Shown one piece after another: positions 1-8,144 of a stretch of DNA of 32,819 bases. Numbering within the stretch: the stretch's first letter is position 1; every line of letters starts with the position of its first letter. The DNA is from Mycobacteriales bacterium. Lineage in GTDB: Bacteria; Actinomycetota; Actinomycetes; JAFAQI01. The notes beneath the pieces are model-generated. The model searched no databases. It had not been told where the DNA came from and saw only the letters and a list, made by a program, of their open reading frames with translations. The stretch is taken from assembly GCA_035504215.1 (NCBI GenBank), contig DATJSI010000125.1:1-32819 (forward strand), written 5' to 3'. The translations under genes were made by a program, and so were the position numbers.

Positions 1-1080
1 GGCGACGATGGCCAACGCCAGGTTCGGAACGATCGCGTCGATCGCGAGAGTGATGCCGCACGCCGTGATCGCCAGGCCCACGACCCGGCGACGGGAGAAC
101 GGACCGATCAGCCGCGGCCCGAGGAACATCCCGGCCGCGAGCCCGATGAAGACGGTGCCGAACAGCGTGCCGTACGCCGCGTCGCCACCTTGCAGGTCAT
201 GGGCGAAGCGCTGGGACAGCCCGATGACGGCGGCACCCGCGCCGGTGGCACCGCAGATGCCGAGCACGAGTCCCTTCAGCCAACGCTGCCCGCCGAGGAA
301 ACGAAGCCCTTGGACGATTGAGGAGATGAAACCGACCTGTTCGCCGCCCTGCCCGATCTGGCGTTTGTCGTCTCCTGCCGCGCTGTTGATCTGGTGCAGG
401 TTGAGGATCGTGATCGCGGACACCATGAACGTCGCCGCGTCGATGTAGAGCGCGAGGTTCACCGGGTTGGTGCGGAAGAACGACAGGTTGTGCGCAAGCA
501 CGCGGTTGACGAACGCAAGCGCGGTGAACACGGCCGCCGCAACCGCGCCGAAACCGTACGTCGTCACCAGGTTGAGCTGGTTGGCCGCCTCGAGCTGGTT
601 GCGAGGCACGAGGTTGGGGATCGACGCTTCCTTCGCCGGGATCCAGAACAGGCTGTTGCACTCGATCAAGAACGACGCGACCAGCAGCCACCACAGATGC
701 AGCTCGAGGGGGATCGACAAGAACAATGCGAACCGCACGAGGTCCGTGACCACCATGGTCGCCCGCCGGTTGAACCGGTCCGCCCAGGCGCCCGCGATCG
801 GGCCGATCACCAGCGCCGGCAGCAGCCGGACGAACAGCACGCCGGCGAGGGCGTACGCCTTCTCCGAGTACGACGGCACCAGCTCGGTGGCGAGTGACGT
901 GGTCGCGAGGAAGCCGAGCCAGTCGCCGAGGCTGGACAGCGACAGCGAGATCCACAGCCGCCGGAACGGCTTGATGGCGAGGACGTTGCGGACCTCGGTC
1001 TCGGGGGGCGGCGAGGCGGCGACCTCGCTGAGGTCGCGCACGTGCGCGCCGTTGCGGATCAGCCGCCGGCCTCCGGGAAT
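1..1080 (-). CDS. MFS transporter module, open at the left edge; possible N-terminal half of an MFS/dTMP kinase fusion
   Basis: Reading the minus strand from 1080 to base 1 gives 360 codons without a stop. The translation is rich in hydrophobic helices and has an MFS loop motif (GAWADRFNRR) after the second helix, so it is an inner-membrane major facilitator protein, closest in feel to the MFS_3 exporters. No in-frame ATG, GTG or TTG lies between the upstream stop (about 1146) and residue 14. Either translation starts at an ATT (1078-1080), which follows a strong AAGGAG with 7-base spacing, or at GTG 1041 with no visible ribosome site. The gene lies about 120 bases downstream of topA. In many actinobacteria the gene after topA is a bifunctional MFS-dTMP kinase, so the missing part may carry a kinase domain; this is inference from family knowledge. 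The substrate is unknown. Confidence 0.8.
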   Translation of the reverse strand, partial: MPGGRRLIRNGAHVRDLSEVAASPPPETEVRNVLAIKPFRRLWISLSLSSLGDWLGFLATTSLATELVPSYSEKAYALAGVLFVRLLPALVIGPIAGAWADRFNRRATMVVTDLVRFALFLSIPLELHLWWLLVASFLIECNSLFWIPAKEASIPNLVPRNQLEAANQLNLVTTYGFGAVAAAVFTALAFVNRVLAHNLSFFRTNPVNLALYIDAATFMVSAITILNLHQINSAAGDDKRQIGQGGEQVGFISSIVQGLRFLGGQRWLKGLVLGICGATGAGAAVIGLSQRFAHDLQGGDAAYGTLFGTVFIGLAAGMFLGPRLIGPFSRRRVVGLAITACGITLAIDAIVPNLALAIVA

Positions 1081-1200
1081 GTCCCCACTCCTTGCCTGAG
1101 GGAACGTGCGAGGCGATGGTACCGAGCGTTTCCCCGCGCCGCGTCACCCTTCCGCACGCATCGGGACGGTCCGCGGATCACCCAGGGGCGCGGCGCGCGC

Positions 1201-4002
1201 CTAGGGCGCGAGCTTCTTCGGTGCTCGCGTCGCGGTCTTTCGCGCGGTCTTCTTGGCCGGCTTCTTCGCCGCCTTGCTCGCTGTCTTTTTGGCGGTGGTC
1301 TTCTTGGCCGCGGGTGCGGCCGCGCGCTTGCCGGCCCGCTTCGCCGGTGCCGGCCCACGGGCCCGCCGCTCGGCGAGCAGCTCGGCCGCGCGTTCGAGGG
1401 TGAGCGAGTCGATCGCATCCCCCTTGCGCAGCGAGGCATTGGTCTCGCCGTCGGTCACGTAGGGGCCGAACCGGCCTTCGCGTACGACCATCTGCCGACC
1501 GCTCGAAGGGTCGGCGCCGACCTCGCGAACCGGTGCCGCCGCCGCCCGCCGGCCACGGGCCTTGGGCTGGGCGAACAACGCGAGCGCATCGTCGAGAGAG
1601 ACCGTGAACAGCGCGCGCTCGCTGTCGAGAGAACGCGAGTCGGCACCGCGTTTGACGTAGGGACCGTAGCGACCGTTCTGCGCGGTGATCTCCTCGCCGG
1701 TGGCCGGGTCGACTCCCAGCGACCGCGGGAGGGACAGCAACGCAAGCGCGTCGTCGAGGGTCACGCCCTCGACCGACATGTCCTTGAACAGGGACGCGGT
1801 GCGCACCTCACCACCATCGAGCGGCTGGGTCGTGACATACGGGCCGTACCGACCGCTGCGCACGAGGATCGGCTCGTTCGTCGAGGGGTGCTGCCCGAGC
1901 AGCCGCTCGTCACTGGTCTTGTCGAGCAACGACACTGCTCGCTCGACGGTCAGCTCGTCGGGCGGCAGGTCGTCCGGGATGCTGGCGCGCAGGTCACCCT
2001 TCTGCACATATGGCCCGTAGCGCCCGACCCGCGCGACCACCGGCTCGCCGTCCTCCGCGACACCGATCGGCAGCGAGTTGACCTCGCGCGCATCGATCTC
2101 GCCCAGGCGGTCGTCGACCAGCTGCTTGAGCCCGTGCGGGTCATCCGCGCTCGACCCGTCGTCACCGAAGTAGAACCGCGACAGCCACTCCACGGACTGC
2201 TCGGATCCGTTCGCGATCGCGTCGAGATCGTCCTCCATCGCGGCGGTGAATCCATAGTCCACCAGCCGCGCGAAGTACTGCTCGAGCAGTCCCACGACCG
2301 CGAACGCCGTGAACGACGGCACCAGCGCCGTACCCCGCTTGAAGACGTAGCCGCGGTCCTGGATCGTCGAGAGGATGGAGGCGTACGTCGAGGGCCGCCC
2401 GATGCCCAGCTCTTCCAGTGCCTTCACCAGGCTCGCCTCTGTGTAACGCGCCGGCGGTGAGGTCGAGTGCGACTGCGGCTCGATGCGGTTCGCCGTCAGC
2501 GGCTGTGCCTCCACGACCTGCGGCAACCGGGTCTCACGATCGTCCCGTTCCGCGGCGTCGTCCTCGGTCTCCTCGACGTAGGCGCGCAGGAACCCGGGGA
2601 ACGTGATGACCTTGCCGCTGGCAGAGAACTCGACGTCCTCGCCACCGGACGAGCGGGCACCCACGCGCACCGTCACCGACCGGCCAACCGCGTCCGCCAT
2701 CTGCGATGCAACCGTCCGCTGCCAGATCAGCTCGTAGAGGCGGTACTCGTCGTTGCTCAGCTCGCTGCGCACCGATGCCGGTGTGCGGAACGTGTCGCCG
2801 GCCGGCCGGATTGCCTCGTGCGCCTCCTGCGCGTTCTTCACCTTGCGCTCGTAGCGGCGTGGCGCGTCGGGGACATACTCCGCGCCGTAGAGCTCCCTGG
2901 CTTGGGCGCGCGCCGCCGTCAACGCCGTCTCGGAGAGCGTCGTGGAGTCGGTCCGCATATAGGTGATGTAGCCGTTCTCGTACAGCCGCTGGGCGAGCGA
3001 CATCACGAGCCGGGCGGTGAGCCGCAGCTTGCGGCTGCCTTCCTGCTGCAGCGTGCTCGTCATGAACGGCGGGTACGGCGAGCGACGGTACGGCCGCTCG
3101 TCCACCCCGCGAACGGCGAAGTCGCTATCGGCGAGCCGGTCGGCGAGGCCGACCGCATCAGCCTCAGCCAGGTGCACGACGTCGCGGGTGAGCCGACCGC
3201 TCTCGTCGAAGTCCCGGCCGGTCGCCACGCGCTTGCCGTCGACCGAGACCAGGCCGGCCTCGAACGACGTCGGGTCGCCGGCGACCCCGGGCTCGGTGCC
3301 GGTGTCGAACTCCGCGAGCAGGTCCCAGTAGTCCGCCGAGCGGAAGCGGATCCGCGCTCGCTCGCGCTCGACCAGCAGCCTGGTCGCGACCGACTGCACG
3401 CGGCCGGCCGACAGCCGCGGCATGACCTTCTTCCACAGCACCGGCGAGACGCCGTACCCGTAGAGCCGGTCGACGATCCGCCGGGTTTCCTGGGCATCGA
3501 CCAGCGCCCGGTCGATCTCGCGCGGGTTGGCGACCGCATCACGGATCGCGGACGGCGTGATCTCGTGGAACACCATGCGATGCACGGGGACCCTCGGCTT
3601 GAGCACCTCGCGCAGATGCCAGGCGATGGCCTCGCCCTCGCGGTCCTCGTCAGTGGCGAGCAGCAGCTCGTCGGCGCTCTTCAGCGCGCTGCGCAGCTTG
3701 GCCACCTGCTGCCGCTTGTCCGGGTTGATGACGTACACCGGCGCGAAGTCGTGGTTGACGTCGATGCCGTAGGTCTTCCAGAGGTGCTTCTGTTCCTTCG
3801 GCATCTCACCGGCGCCACCCGGCAGGTCGCGAATGTGCCCGATCGAGGACTCGACGACGTAGCCGTCGCCGAGGTAGCCCGCGATCGTGCGCGCCTTGGC
3901 CGGCGACTCGACGATGACCAGCCGGCGGCGTCCGTCGCCGTCGGCTGATTCCGGGTCAGTCTCGCGGGCCACACCTGTTCCTTCGTCGTTGGGTGCTGTC
4001 AC
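1201..4002 (-). CDS. topA: DNA topoisomerase I (type IA)
   Basis: Relaxes negatively supercoiled DNA by transient single-strand cleavage. Numbering from the GTG at 4002 gives 933 aa. The Toprim domain starts near residue 27 (VIVESPAKA), with the acidic triad D118-x-D120-x-E122. The catalytic tyrosine is Y348 in ITYMRTDST. The C-terminal half carries at least four RxGPYV-type repeats (for example GRYGPYVQKG and GRFGPYVTDG) rather than zinc fingers, then a lysine/alanine-rich basic tail of about 45 residues. Both are typical of actinobacterial TopA, where the tail supports processivity. A start seven codons upstream (4023) is possible, but GTG 4002 overlaps the stop of the preceding gene as GTGA, suggesting translational coupling. 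An MFS gene follows downstream. Confidence 0.97.
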   Translation of the reverse strand: MTAPNDEGTGVARETDPESADGDGRRRLVIVESPAKARTIAGYLGDGYVVESSIGHIRDLPGGAGEMPKEQKHLWKTYGIDVNHDFAPVYVINPDKRQQVAKLRSALKSADELLLATDEDREGEAIAWHLREVLKPRVPVHRMVFHEITPSAIRDAVANPREIDRALVDAQETRRIVDRLYGYGVSPVLWKKVMPRLSAGRVQSVATRLLVERERARIRFRSADYWDLLAEFDTGTEPGVAGDPTSFEAGLVSVDGKRVATGRDFDESGRLTRDVVHLAEADAVGLADRLADSDFAVRGVDERPYRRSPYPPFMTSTLQQEGSRKLRLTARLVMSLAQRLYENGYITYMRTDSTTLSETALTAARAQARELYGAEYVPDAPRRYERKVKNAQEAHEAIRPAGDTFRTPASVRSELSNDEYRLYELIWQRTVASQMADAVGRSVTVRVGARSSGGEDVEFSASGKVITFPGFLRAYVEETEDDAAERDDRETRLPQVVEAQPLTANRIEPQSHSTSPPARYTEASLVKALEELGIGRPSTYASILSTIQDRGYVFKRGTALVPSFTAFAVVGLLEQYFARLVDYGFTAAMEDDLDAIANGSEQSVEWLSRFYFGDDGSSADDPHGLKQLVDDRLGEIDAREVNSLPIGVAEDGEPVVARVGRYGPYVQKGDLRASIPDDLPPDELTVERAVSLLDKTSDERLLGQHPSTNEPILVRSGRYGPYVTTQPLDGGEVRTASLFKDMSVEGVTLDDALALLSLPRSLGVDPATGEEITAQNGRYGPYVKRGADSRSLDSERALFTVSLDDALALFAQPKARGRRAAAAPVREVGADPSSGRQMVVREGRFGPYVTDGETNASLRKGDAIDSLTLERAAELLAERRARGPAPAKRAGKRAAAPAAKKTTAKKTASKAAKKPAKKTARKTATRAPKKLAP

Positions 4003-4595
4003 TGGTCGTGCACGACCGGCCAAGCATCGTCCGGCACGCCGGCCGGCCGGTCACCGACCAGCTCGAGCAACCGGGCCAGCCGCCGCCGGCCCACGATGCG
4101 GTACGCCGGACCGTCGGCACGAGGACCCACGAGCACCCCCGGAACTCCCGCAACGGCGAGGGCCGAACCGACGGAGAGCCAGGCGTGCTCATCGCTCGCG
4201 CCGAGCGCAAGGGTATACATGCCCGGCGCCGACCGCCCTGCAGCGAGGCACCACCAGCGCAACCGGGGGCCGTCGAGCAGCCATCCGGCGGGCGGGTGCT
4301 TGACCGCGCCCCGCGCCCACGCGTCGGCGAGCGGCCGCAGGCCTGGCAACCACGGCGTCGCGATCGCGACGCCGAGCTCGGTCGACGTGCGCTGAGCGGT
4401 CATACCGAACGCGGCGGCGAGCTCGCCTTCCAGGACGGCAGCGCGCCATCCGTCCGCGACCACCACGGAAATTCGCGCCGCGTCGGCGCGCCGGGCGAGC
4501 TGGCCGTTGCCGGCCAACAGGCCCTCGAGATCGTCGAGGCCGGGCGGCCGGGCGCTCGCACCGAACAGCGAGAGCTGTCGCTGGTCGTCCGCCAT
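3999..4595 (-). CDS. Conserved hypothetical protein upstream of topA, with N-terminal clamp-motif-like QLSLF
   Basis: 198 aa, no transmembrane segment. I recognise it only as the conserved unknown that precedes topA in actinobacteria (the position of Rv3647c in M. tuberculosis). Residues 7-11 read QLSLF, which matches the consensus pentapeptide by which DNA polymerases, MutS and other replication or repair proteins bind the beta sliding clamp (QL[SD]LF). It sits in a probably flexible, charged N-terminus, where such motifs are often found. The rest is a mixed alpha/beta sequence with several Trp residues and no catalytic motif I can name. It begins 57 bases after the end of hppA and shares a GTGA overlap with topA, so it is probably cotranscribed with topA. 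A role in DNA metabolism is inference. Confidence 0.85.
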   Translation of the reverse strand: MADDQRQLSLFGASARPPGLDDLEGLLAGNGQLARRADAARISVVVADGWRAAVLEGELAAAFGMTAQRTSTELGVAIATPWLPGLRPLADAWARGAVKHPPAGWLLDGPRLRWWCLAAGRSAPGMYTLALGASDEHAWLSVGSALAVAGVPGVLVGPRADGPAYRIVGRRRLARLLELVGDRPAGVPDDAWPVVHDQ

Positions 4596-4652
4596 GACGC
4601 CAGTCCTACGGCGTACCGGCCGGGATTCGGTCGCGGACGCGACGATCGCCGG

Positions 4653-6995
4653 TCAGACGGCGGCCGGCTGGGCGGGTTCGGCCGGCGAGCTGCTCATGTC
4701 GACCTGGCGCCGCTTGCTCACGACCACCGCCGCGACGATCCCACCCAGCGCGACGATGCCGACGACGATCCGGATCGCGTTGTTCTGGTGCGGGCCGTGG
4801 ATGCCGTACTTGACCACCGTGGGCGCGATCAGCAACGAGACCAGGTTCATGACCTTGATCAGCGGGTTGAGCGCGGGTCCGGCGGTGTCCTTGAACGGAT
4901 CTCCGACCGTGTCGCCGATGACCGTCGCGGCATGCGCCTCCGAGCCCTTGCCGCCGTAGTTCCCGTCCTCGACCAGCTTCTTCGCGTTGTCCCAGGCGCC
5001 GCCCGAGTTGGCCAAGAAGATCGCCATCAGAACGCCGGCCGCGATCGCTCCGGCGAGATAGGCGCCGAGCGGCTCCCAGCCGAGCCAGAACCCGGTGGCG
5101 ATCGGTGCCAGGACGGCGAGCAACCCCGGCGTGGCGAGCTCGCGCAGCGAGTCCTTGGTGCAGATGTCGACGACACGGGCGTAGTCCGGCCGGACGCTGC
5201 CGTCCATGATCCCCGGGAAGTTGCGGAACTGCTCGCGTACCTCGATCACGACCCGCCCGGCCGCGCGCGCGACCGCGCTGATCGCGAGCCCGGAGAAGAG
5301 GAACACGACCGAAGCACCGATGATCAGGCCGAAGAGCACGTTGGGCTTGTCGATCGACAGCGAGAACGCGAACGTTGACGACTGCTGCACCTTGACCGCG
5401 TTGACCGCGGTCGCGAACGAACCGAACAACGCAGTCGCGGCCAGCACCGCGGTCGCGATCGCGATGCCCTTCGTGATGGCCTTCGTCGTGTTGCCGACCG
5501 CGTCCAGCGCCGTGAGCACCTCGGCGCCCTCGCCGGTGACGTCGCCGGACATCTCGGCAACGCCCTGCGCGTTGTCCGAGATCGGGCCGAACGTGTCCAT
5601 CGCGACGATCACGCCGACGGTCGTCAGCAGGCCGGTGCCGGCAAGGGCAACCGCGAACAGCGACAGCACGACGACGCCATGGCCGAGCAGGAAGGCGACG
5701 TACACAGCGCCGCCGATCAGGACCGCTGAGTAGACCGCGGACTCGAGCCCGACCGAGACCCCGCCGAGGATCACCGTGGCCGGCCCGGTCAGCGACGCCT
5801 TGCCGATGTCTCGAACCGGACGCCGCTCGACCTCGGTGAAGTAGCCGGTGAGGATCTGGATCGCGCTCGCGAGGACGAGGCCGACCAGTACGGCGAGGAA
5901 CGCCATGACACGCGGGTTGCCGGACAGGTTGACGACGTCGGCCTCGCCGCCGCCGACACCGAACTTCGCGTAGGACGAGGGCAGGAAGACGAAGGTCACG
6001 ATCGCGACGCCGATCGCGGCCGCGATCGCGGAGATGAAGAACCCGCGGTTGATCGCGGTGAGACCGGTGCGGTCTCCGTCGCGGGGGGCGGTCACGAACA
6101 CGCCCAGCACCGCGGTGATGACGCCGACCGCCGGGATCAGCAGCGGCAGCACGAGGCCGTCACGCCCGAACGCGACCTGGCCGAGCAGCAGGGAGGCGAC
6201 CAGCGTCACCGCATAGGACTCGAACAGGTCCGCGGCCATGCCTGCGCAGTCGCCGACGTTGTCGCCGACGTTGTCCGCGATCGTTGCGGCGTTGCGCGGG
6301 TCGTCCTCGGGGATGCCCTGCTCCACCTTGCCGACGAGGTCGGCGCCCACGTCCGCGGCCTTGGTGAAGATGCCGCCGCCGACCCGCATGAACATTGCGA
6401 GCAGGGCGGCGCCGAACCCGAAGCCCTCGAGCACCTGCGGTGCGTGACTGTTGAAGATGAGGGTGACGACGCTTGCGCCGAGCAGACCGAGGCCGACGGT
6501 CAGCATGCCGACCGTTCCGCCGGACCGGAACGCCACCCGGGTCGCCGCCTTCGCGCCGCTGGATCGGGCGGCCGCCGCCGTACGAACGTTCGCTCGGGTC
6601 GCGAGAGTCATCCCGCAGAACCCGACGAACGCCGAGAACGTCGCGCCGACCAGGAAGAACAGTGAGCGGCCGATCCGCGAACCGGTCGTGTCCGCGGGCA
6701 GGATGAAGAGCAAGCCGAAGATGACCACCGCGAACGGCGCAAGGGTCGTGAACTGGCGCCGCAGGTACGCGCTCGCGCCTTCCTGGACCGCCTTCGAGAT
6801 GTCCTGCATCCGAGGGGTGCCCTGGTCGAACGCGAGCACCTCGCGCGCGAAGAAGGCGGACACACCGAGCGCGAGCACCGCGATCACCGCGATCACGGCC
6901 ACGATGCCGTGGTCGTTGCCGGACAACGATGCGGGATTGTCGGCGAGCGTCCGGGATACCTCGGCGATCGGCGCGTGCAGGGCGAGCGGGGACAT
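4653..6995 (-). CDS. hppA: K+-independent proton-pumping membrane pyrophosphatase
   Basis: Couples hydrolysis of cytosolic pyrophosphate to proton export across the membrane. 780 aa, the usual length for the actinobacterial enzyme, with about 16 hydrophobic helices. The substrate-binding signature is intact: DVGADLVGKVE, followed by GIPEDDPRN and an acidic DNVGDNVGDCAGMAADLFE stretch. A second acidic site lies near the C-terminus (GDTVGDPFKDTAGP). The sequence GNTTKA has lysine where K+-dependent enzymes have alanine, which assigns it to the K+-independent H+ pumps. The ATG at 6995 follows AAGGACC. A probable promoter lies upstream (7068-7095). It is first in a run with the unknown gene at 3999 and topA; the 57-base gap leaves cotranscription open. 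Confidence 0.97.
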   Translation of the reverse strand: MSPLALHAPIAEVSRTLADNPASLSGNDHGIVAVIAVIAVLALGVSAFFAREVLAFDQGTPRMQDISKAVQEGASAYLRRQFTTLAPFAVVIFGLLFILPADTTGSRIGRSLFFLVGATFSAFVGFCGMTLATRANVRTAAAARSSGAKAATRVAFRSGGTVGMLTVGLGLLGASVVTLIFNSHAPQVLEGFGFGAALLAMFMRVGGGIFTKAADVGADLVGKVEQGIPEDDPRNAATIADNVGDNVGDCAGMAADLFESYAVTLVASLLLGQVAFGRDGLVLPLLIPAVGVITAVLGVFVTAPRDGDRTGLTAINRGFFISAIAAAIGVAIVTFVFLPSSYAKFGVGGGEADVVNLSGNPRVMAFLAVLVGLVLASAIQILTGYFTEVERRPVRDIGKASLTGPATVILGGVSVGLESAVYSAVLIGGAVYVAFLLGHGVVVLSLFAVALAGTGLLTTVGVIVAMDTFGPISDNAQGVAEMSGDVTGEGAEVLTALDAVGNTTKAITKGIAIATAVLAATALFGSFATAVNAVKVQQSSTFAFSLSIDKPNVLFGLIIGASVVFLFSGLAISAVARAAGRVVIEVREQFRNFPGIMDGSVRPDYARVVDICTKDSLRELATPGLLAVLAPIATGFWLGWEPLGAYLAGAIAAGVLMAIFLANSGGAWDNAKKLVEDGNYGGKGSEAHAATVIGDTVGDPFKDTAGPALNPLIKVMNLVSLLIAPTVVKYGIHGPHQNNAIRIVVGIVALGGIVAAVVVSKRRQVDMSSSPAEPAQPAAV

Positions 6996-7067
6996 CAGGG
7001 TCCTTCTGGTCGACGGCGTTGGCGACAGGGAAACCCACCCCGGAGCAGGCAGGTGGCCGCGCAGGCT

Positions 7068-7095
7068 GTTATAGCGCGCCGAGTGTAGTCGGGAA
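7068..7095 (-). promoter_or_regulatory. Probable housekeeping-type promoter for hppA
   Basis: On the minus strand a TTCCCG (7090-7095) and a TATAAC (7068-7073) are separated by 16 bases, giving a start near 7060 and a 5' leader of about 65 bases ahead of the hppA ATG. The -10 match is good and the -35 match weak. It lies in the 136-base gap between the anti-sigma-like gene and hppA, so hppA need not depend on the bldG promoter. Confidence 0.45.
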
Positions 7096-7131
7096 GCGCG
7101 TTCTCATGCGTTCCACCCGAACGGACCGCGA

Positions 7132-7596
7132 TCAGCCGCCGCCGTTGCCGGTCCGGGAGATCGGCCAGGCCATCGTCACGTGCGTACCCGCAGGGTCGCT
7201 GGTGACGAGGACCTCTTCGACCAGTCCGCCGATGACCACCAGGCCGAACCCGGGCGGGAGCGCGTCCAGCGAGCCGTCGGTGCCGACCGTGGCCGCAAGC
7301 CGCGCGGCATCGAGAGAGGACAAGCCCGGCTCCGGGTCGTCCTCGAGCGGACCCACGTCCGTGACCTCGACGGTGAACCGGCTGTCGTCGTCGCACAGCC
7401 GCATCCGCACGGGTGTCTCCGGAGCCCGGTTGGTGTGGACTCCGACCGCGCGCGAGCACGCCTCGCCGACCGCGAGCCGGACCTCGTCGAGGGTGTCCTC
7501 GGCCACACCGACCCTCCGGGCCATCGCCAGCGCGACCAGGCGCGCCGTACGCACGTGGGCGGGCAGGGGCGTGAACGTCACGTCCACCGTGGCCAT
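7132..7596 (-). CDS. Anti-sigma factor-like HATPase_c protein encoded next to BldG
   Basis: 154 aa protein of the RsbW/SpoIIAB-like GHKL fold, encoded 13 bases after the bldG stop. It occupies the place of the BldG partner called ApgA in Streptomyces (from memory, SCO3548). In the fold, residues reading EVRLAVGEACSRAV correspond to the N-box helix. The Asn that normally coordinates Mg2+ (EACxNA in RsbW) is Arg here. The glycine lids are also weak: TDVGPLEDDP replaces the usual DxGxG, while a GFGLVVI stretch remains. It probably binds a sigma factor and/or BldG, but kinase activity should not be assumed. There is no membrane segment, so it is cytoplasmic. It is very likely cotranscribed with bldG. 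Confidence 0.85.
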   Translation of the reverse strand: MATVDVTFTPLPAHVRTARLVALAMARRVGVAEDTLDEVRLAVGEACSRAVGVHTNRAPETPVRMRLCDDDSRFTVEVTDVGPLEDDPEPGLSSLDAARLAATVGTDGSLDALPPGFGLVVIGGLVEEVLVTSDPAGTHVTMAWPISRTGNGGG

Positions 7597-7609
7597 CGTG
7601 GAGCTCGAG

Positions 7610-7954
7610 CTACTCGGGGGCAGCGGCGAGTGCGTCGTCCACGGACTCGTGGATCGGGAAGACCTTGGTGAGGCCGGTGATCCGGAAGATCTTCAGGATG
7701 CGGTCCTGGGTGCACACCAGGTGCAGCGAGCCCTCGTGCGAGCGGACCCGCTTGAGACCACCGACGAGCACGCCCAGCCCGGTCGAGTCCAGGAAGTCGA
7801 CGTTCTCCATGTCGATGATCAGGTGGTAGCTGCCGCCGGACACGAGGTCGATCAGGTGCTCGCGAAGCTTCGGCGCCGTATAGACGTCGATCTCGCCACC
7901 GACCCCGACGACGGTGCGGTCACCCTCGACCTTCGTGGAGAGTGTTAGGTCCAC
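7610..7954 (-). CDS. bldG: Anti-sigma factor antagonist (STAS domain), BldG orthologue
   Basis: 114 aa, starting at GTG 7954, which follows GGAGGAA; this matches the usual BldG N-terminus (VDLTLST). A single STAS domain fills the protein. The phosphorylatable serine is S57 in the loop [14 protein letters not shown], the same number as in Streptomyces BldG. The C-terminal part ([17 protein letters not shown]) is near-identical to BldG as I remember it. In Streptomyces BldG binds anti-sigma factors in a phosphorylation-dependent way and is needed for aerial growth, antibiotic production and the osmotic stress response. The anti-sigma-like gene follows at once. A sigma-B/F-like promoter lies about 100 bases upstream. 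The open frame continues upstream of GTG 7954, but that part looks like noncoding leader. Confidence 0.95.
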   Translation of the reverse strand: MDLTLSTKVEGDRTVVGVGGEIDVYTAPKLREHLIDLVSGGSYHLIIDMENVDFLDSTGLGVLVGGLKRVRSHEGSLHLVCTQDRILKIFRITGLTKVFPIHESVDDALAAAPE

Positions 7955-8051
7955 GCGTTCCTCCAGCGGAAGCTCACGCCTCGATTCACGGTCCCCTCCC
8001 ATCAAACCATCACGCTGCGCCGTTTCCCGAATGCGCAGGGCGTGCGCAGTC

Positions 8052-8075
8052 CTACCCCGCTGGCAGACTCTTAAC
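8052..8075 (-). promoter_or_regulatory. Sigma-B/F-family-like promoter upstream of bldG
   Basis: The minus strand reads GTTA (8072-8075), 14 bases, then GGGTAG (8052-8057). This is close to the stress/sporulation sigma consensus of actinobacteria (GTTT-N14-16-GGGTAT). Transcription would start near 8045, leaving a leader of about 90 bases before the bldG GTG. It lies in the 190-base divergent gap to the helicase gene. Confidence 0.5.
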
Positions 8076-8144
8076 AGTGATCGCTGATCTTGGCTCGCCG
8101 ACCGCCCGCCGGAGCGGCCGGTTCGAGCGCCGGGGGCCGAACGG

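Noticed and set aside
1042-3948. Long plus-strand open frames (472 and 493 codons) across topA
   Set aside because: They are antisense shadows of a well-supported topA. Their translations are rich in Arg, Gly, Asp and His with no domain, as expected in very GC-rich DNA.
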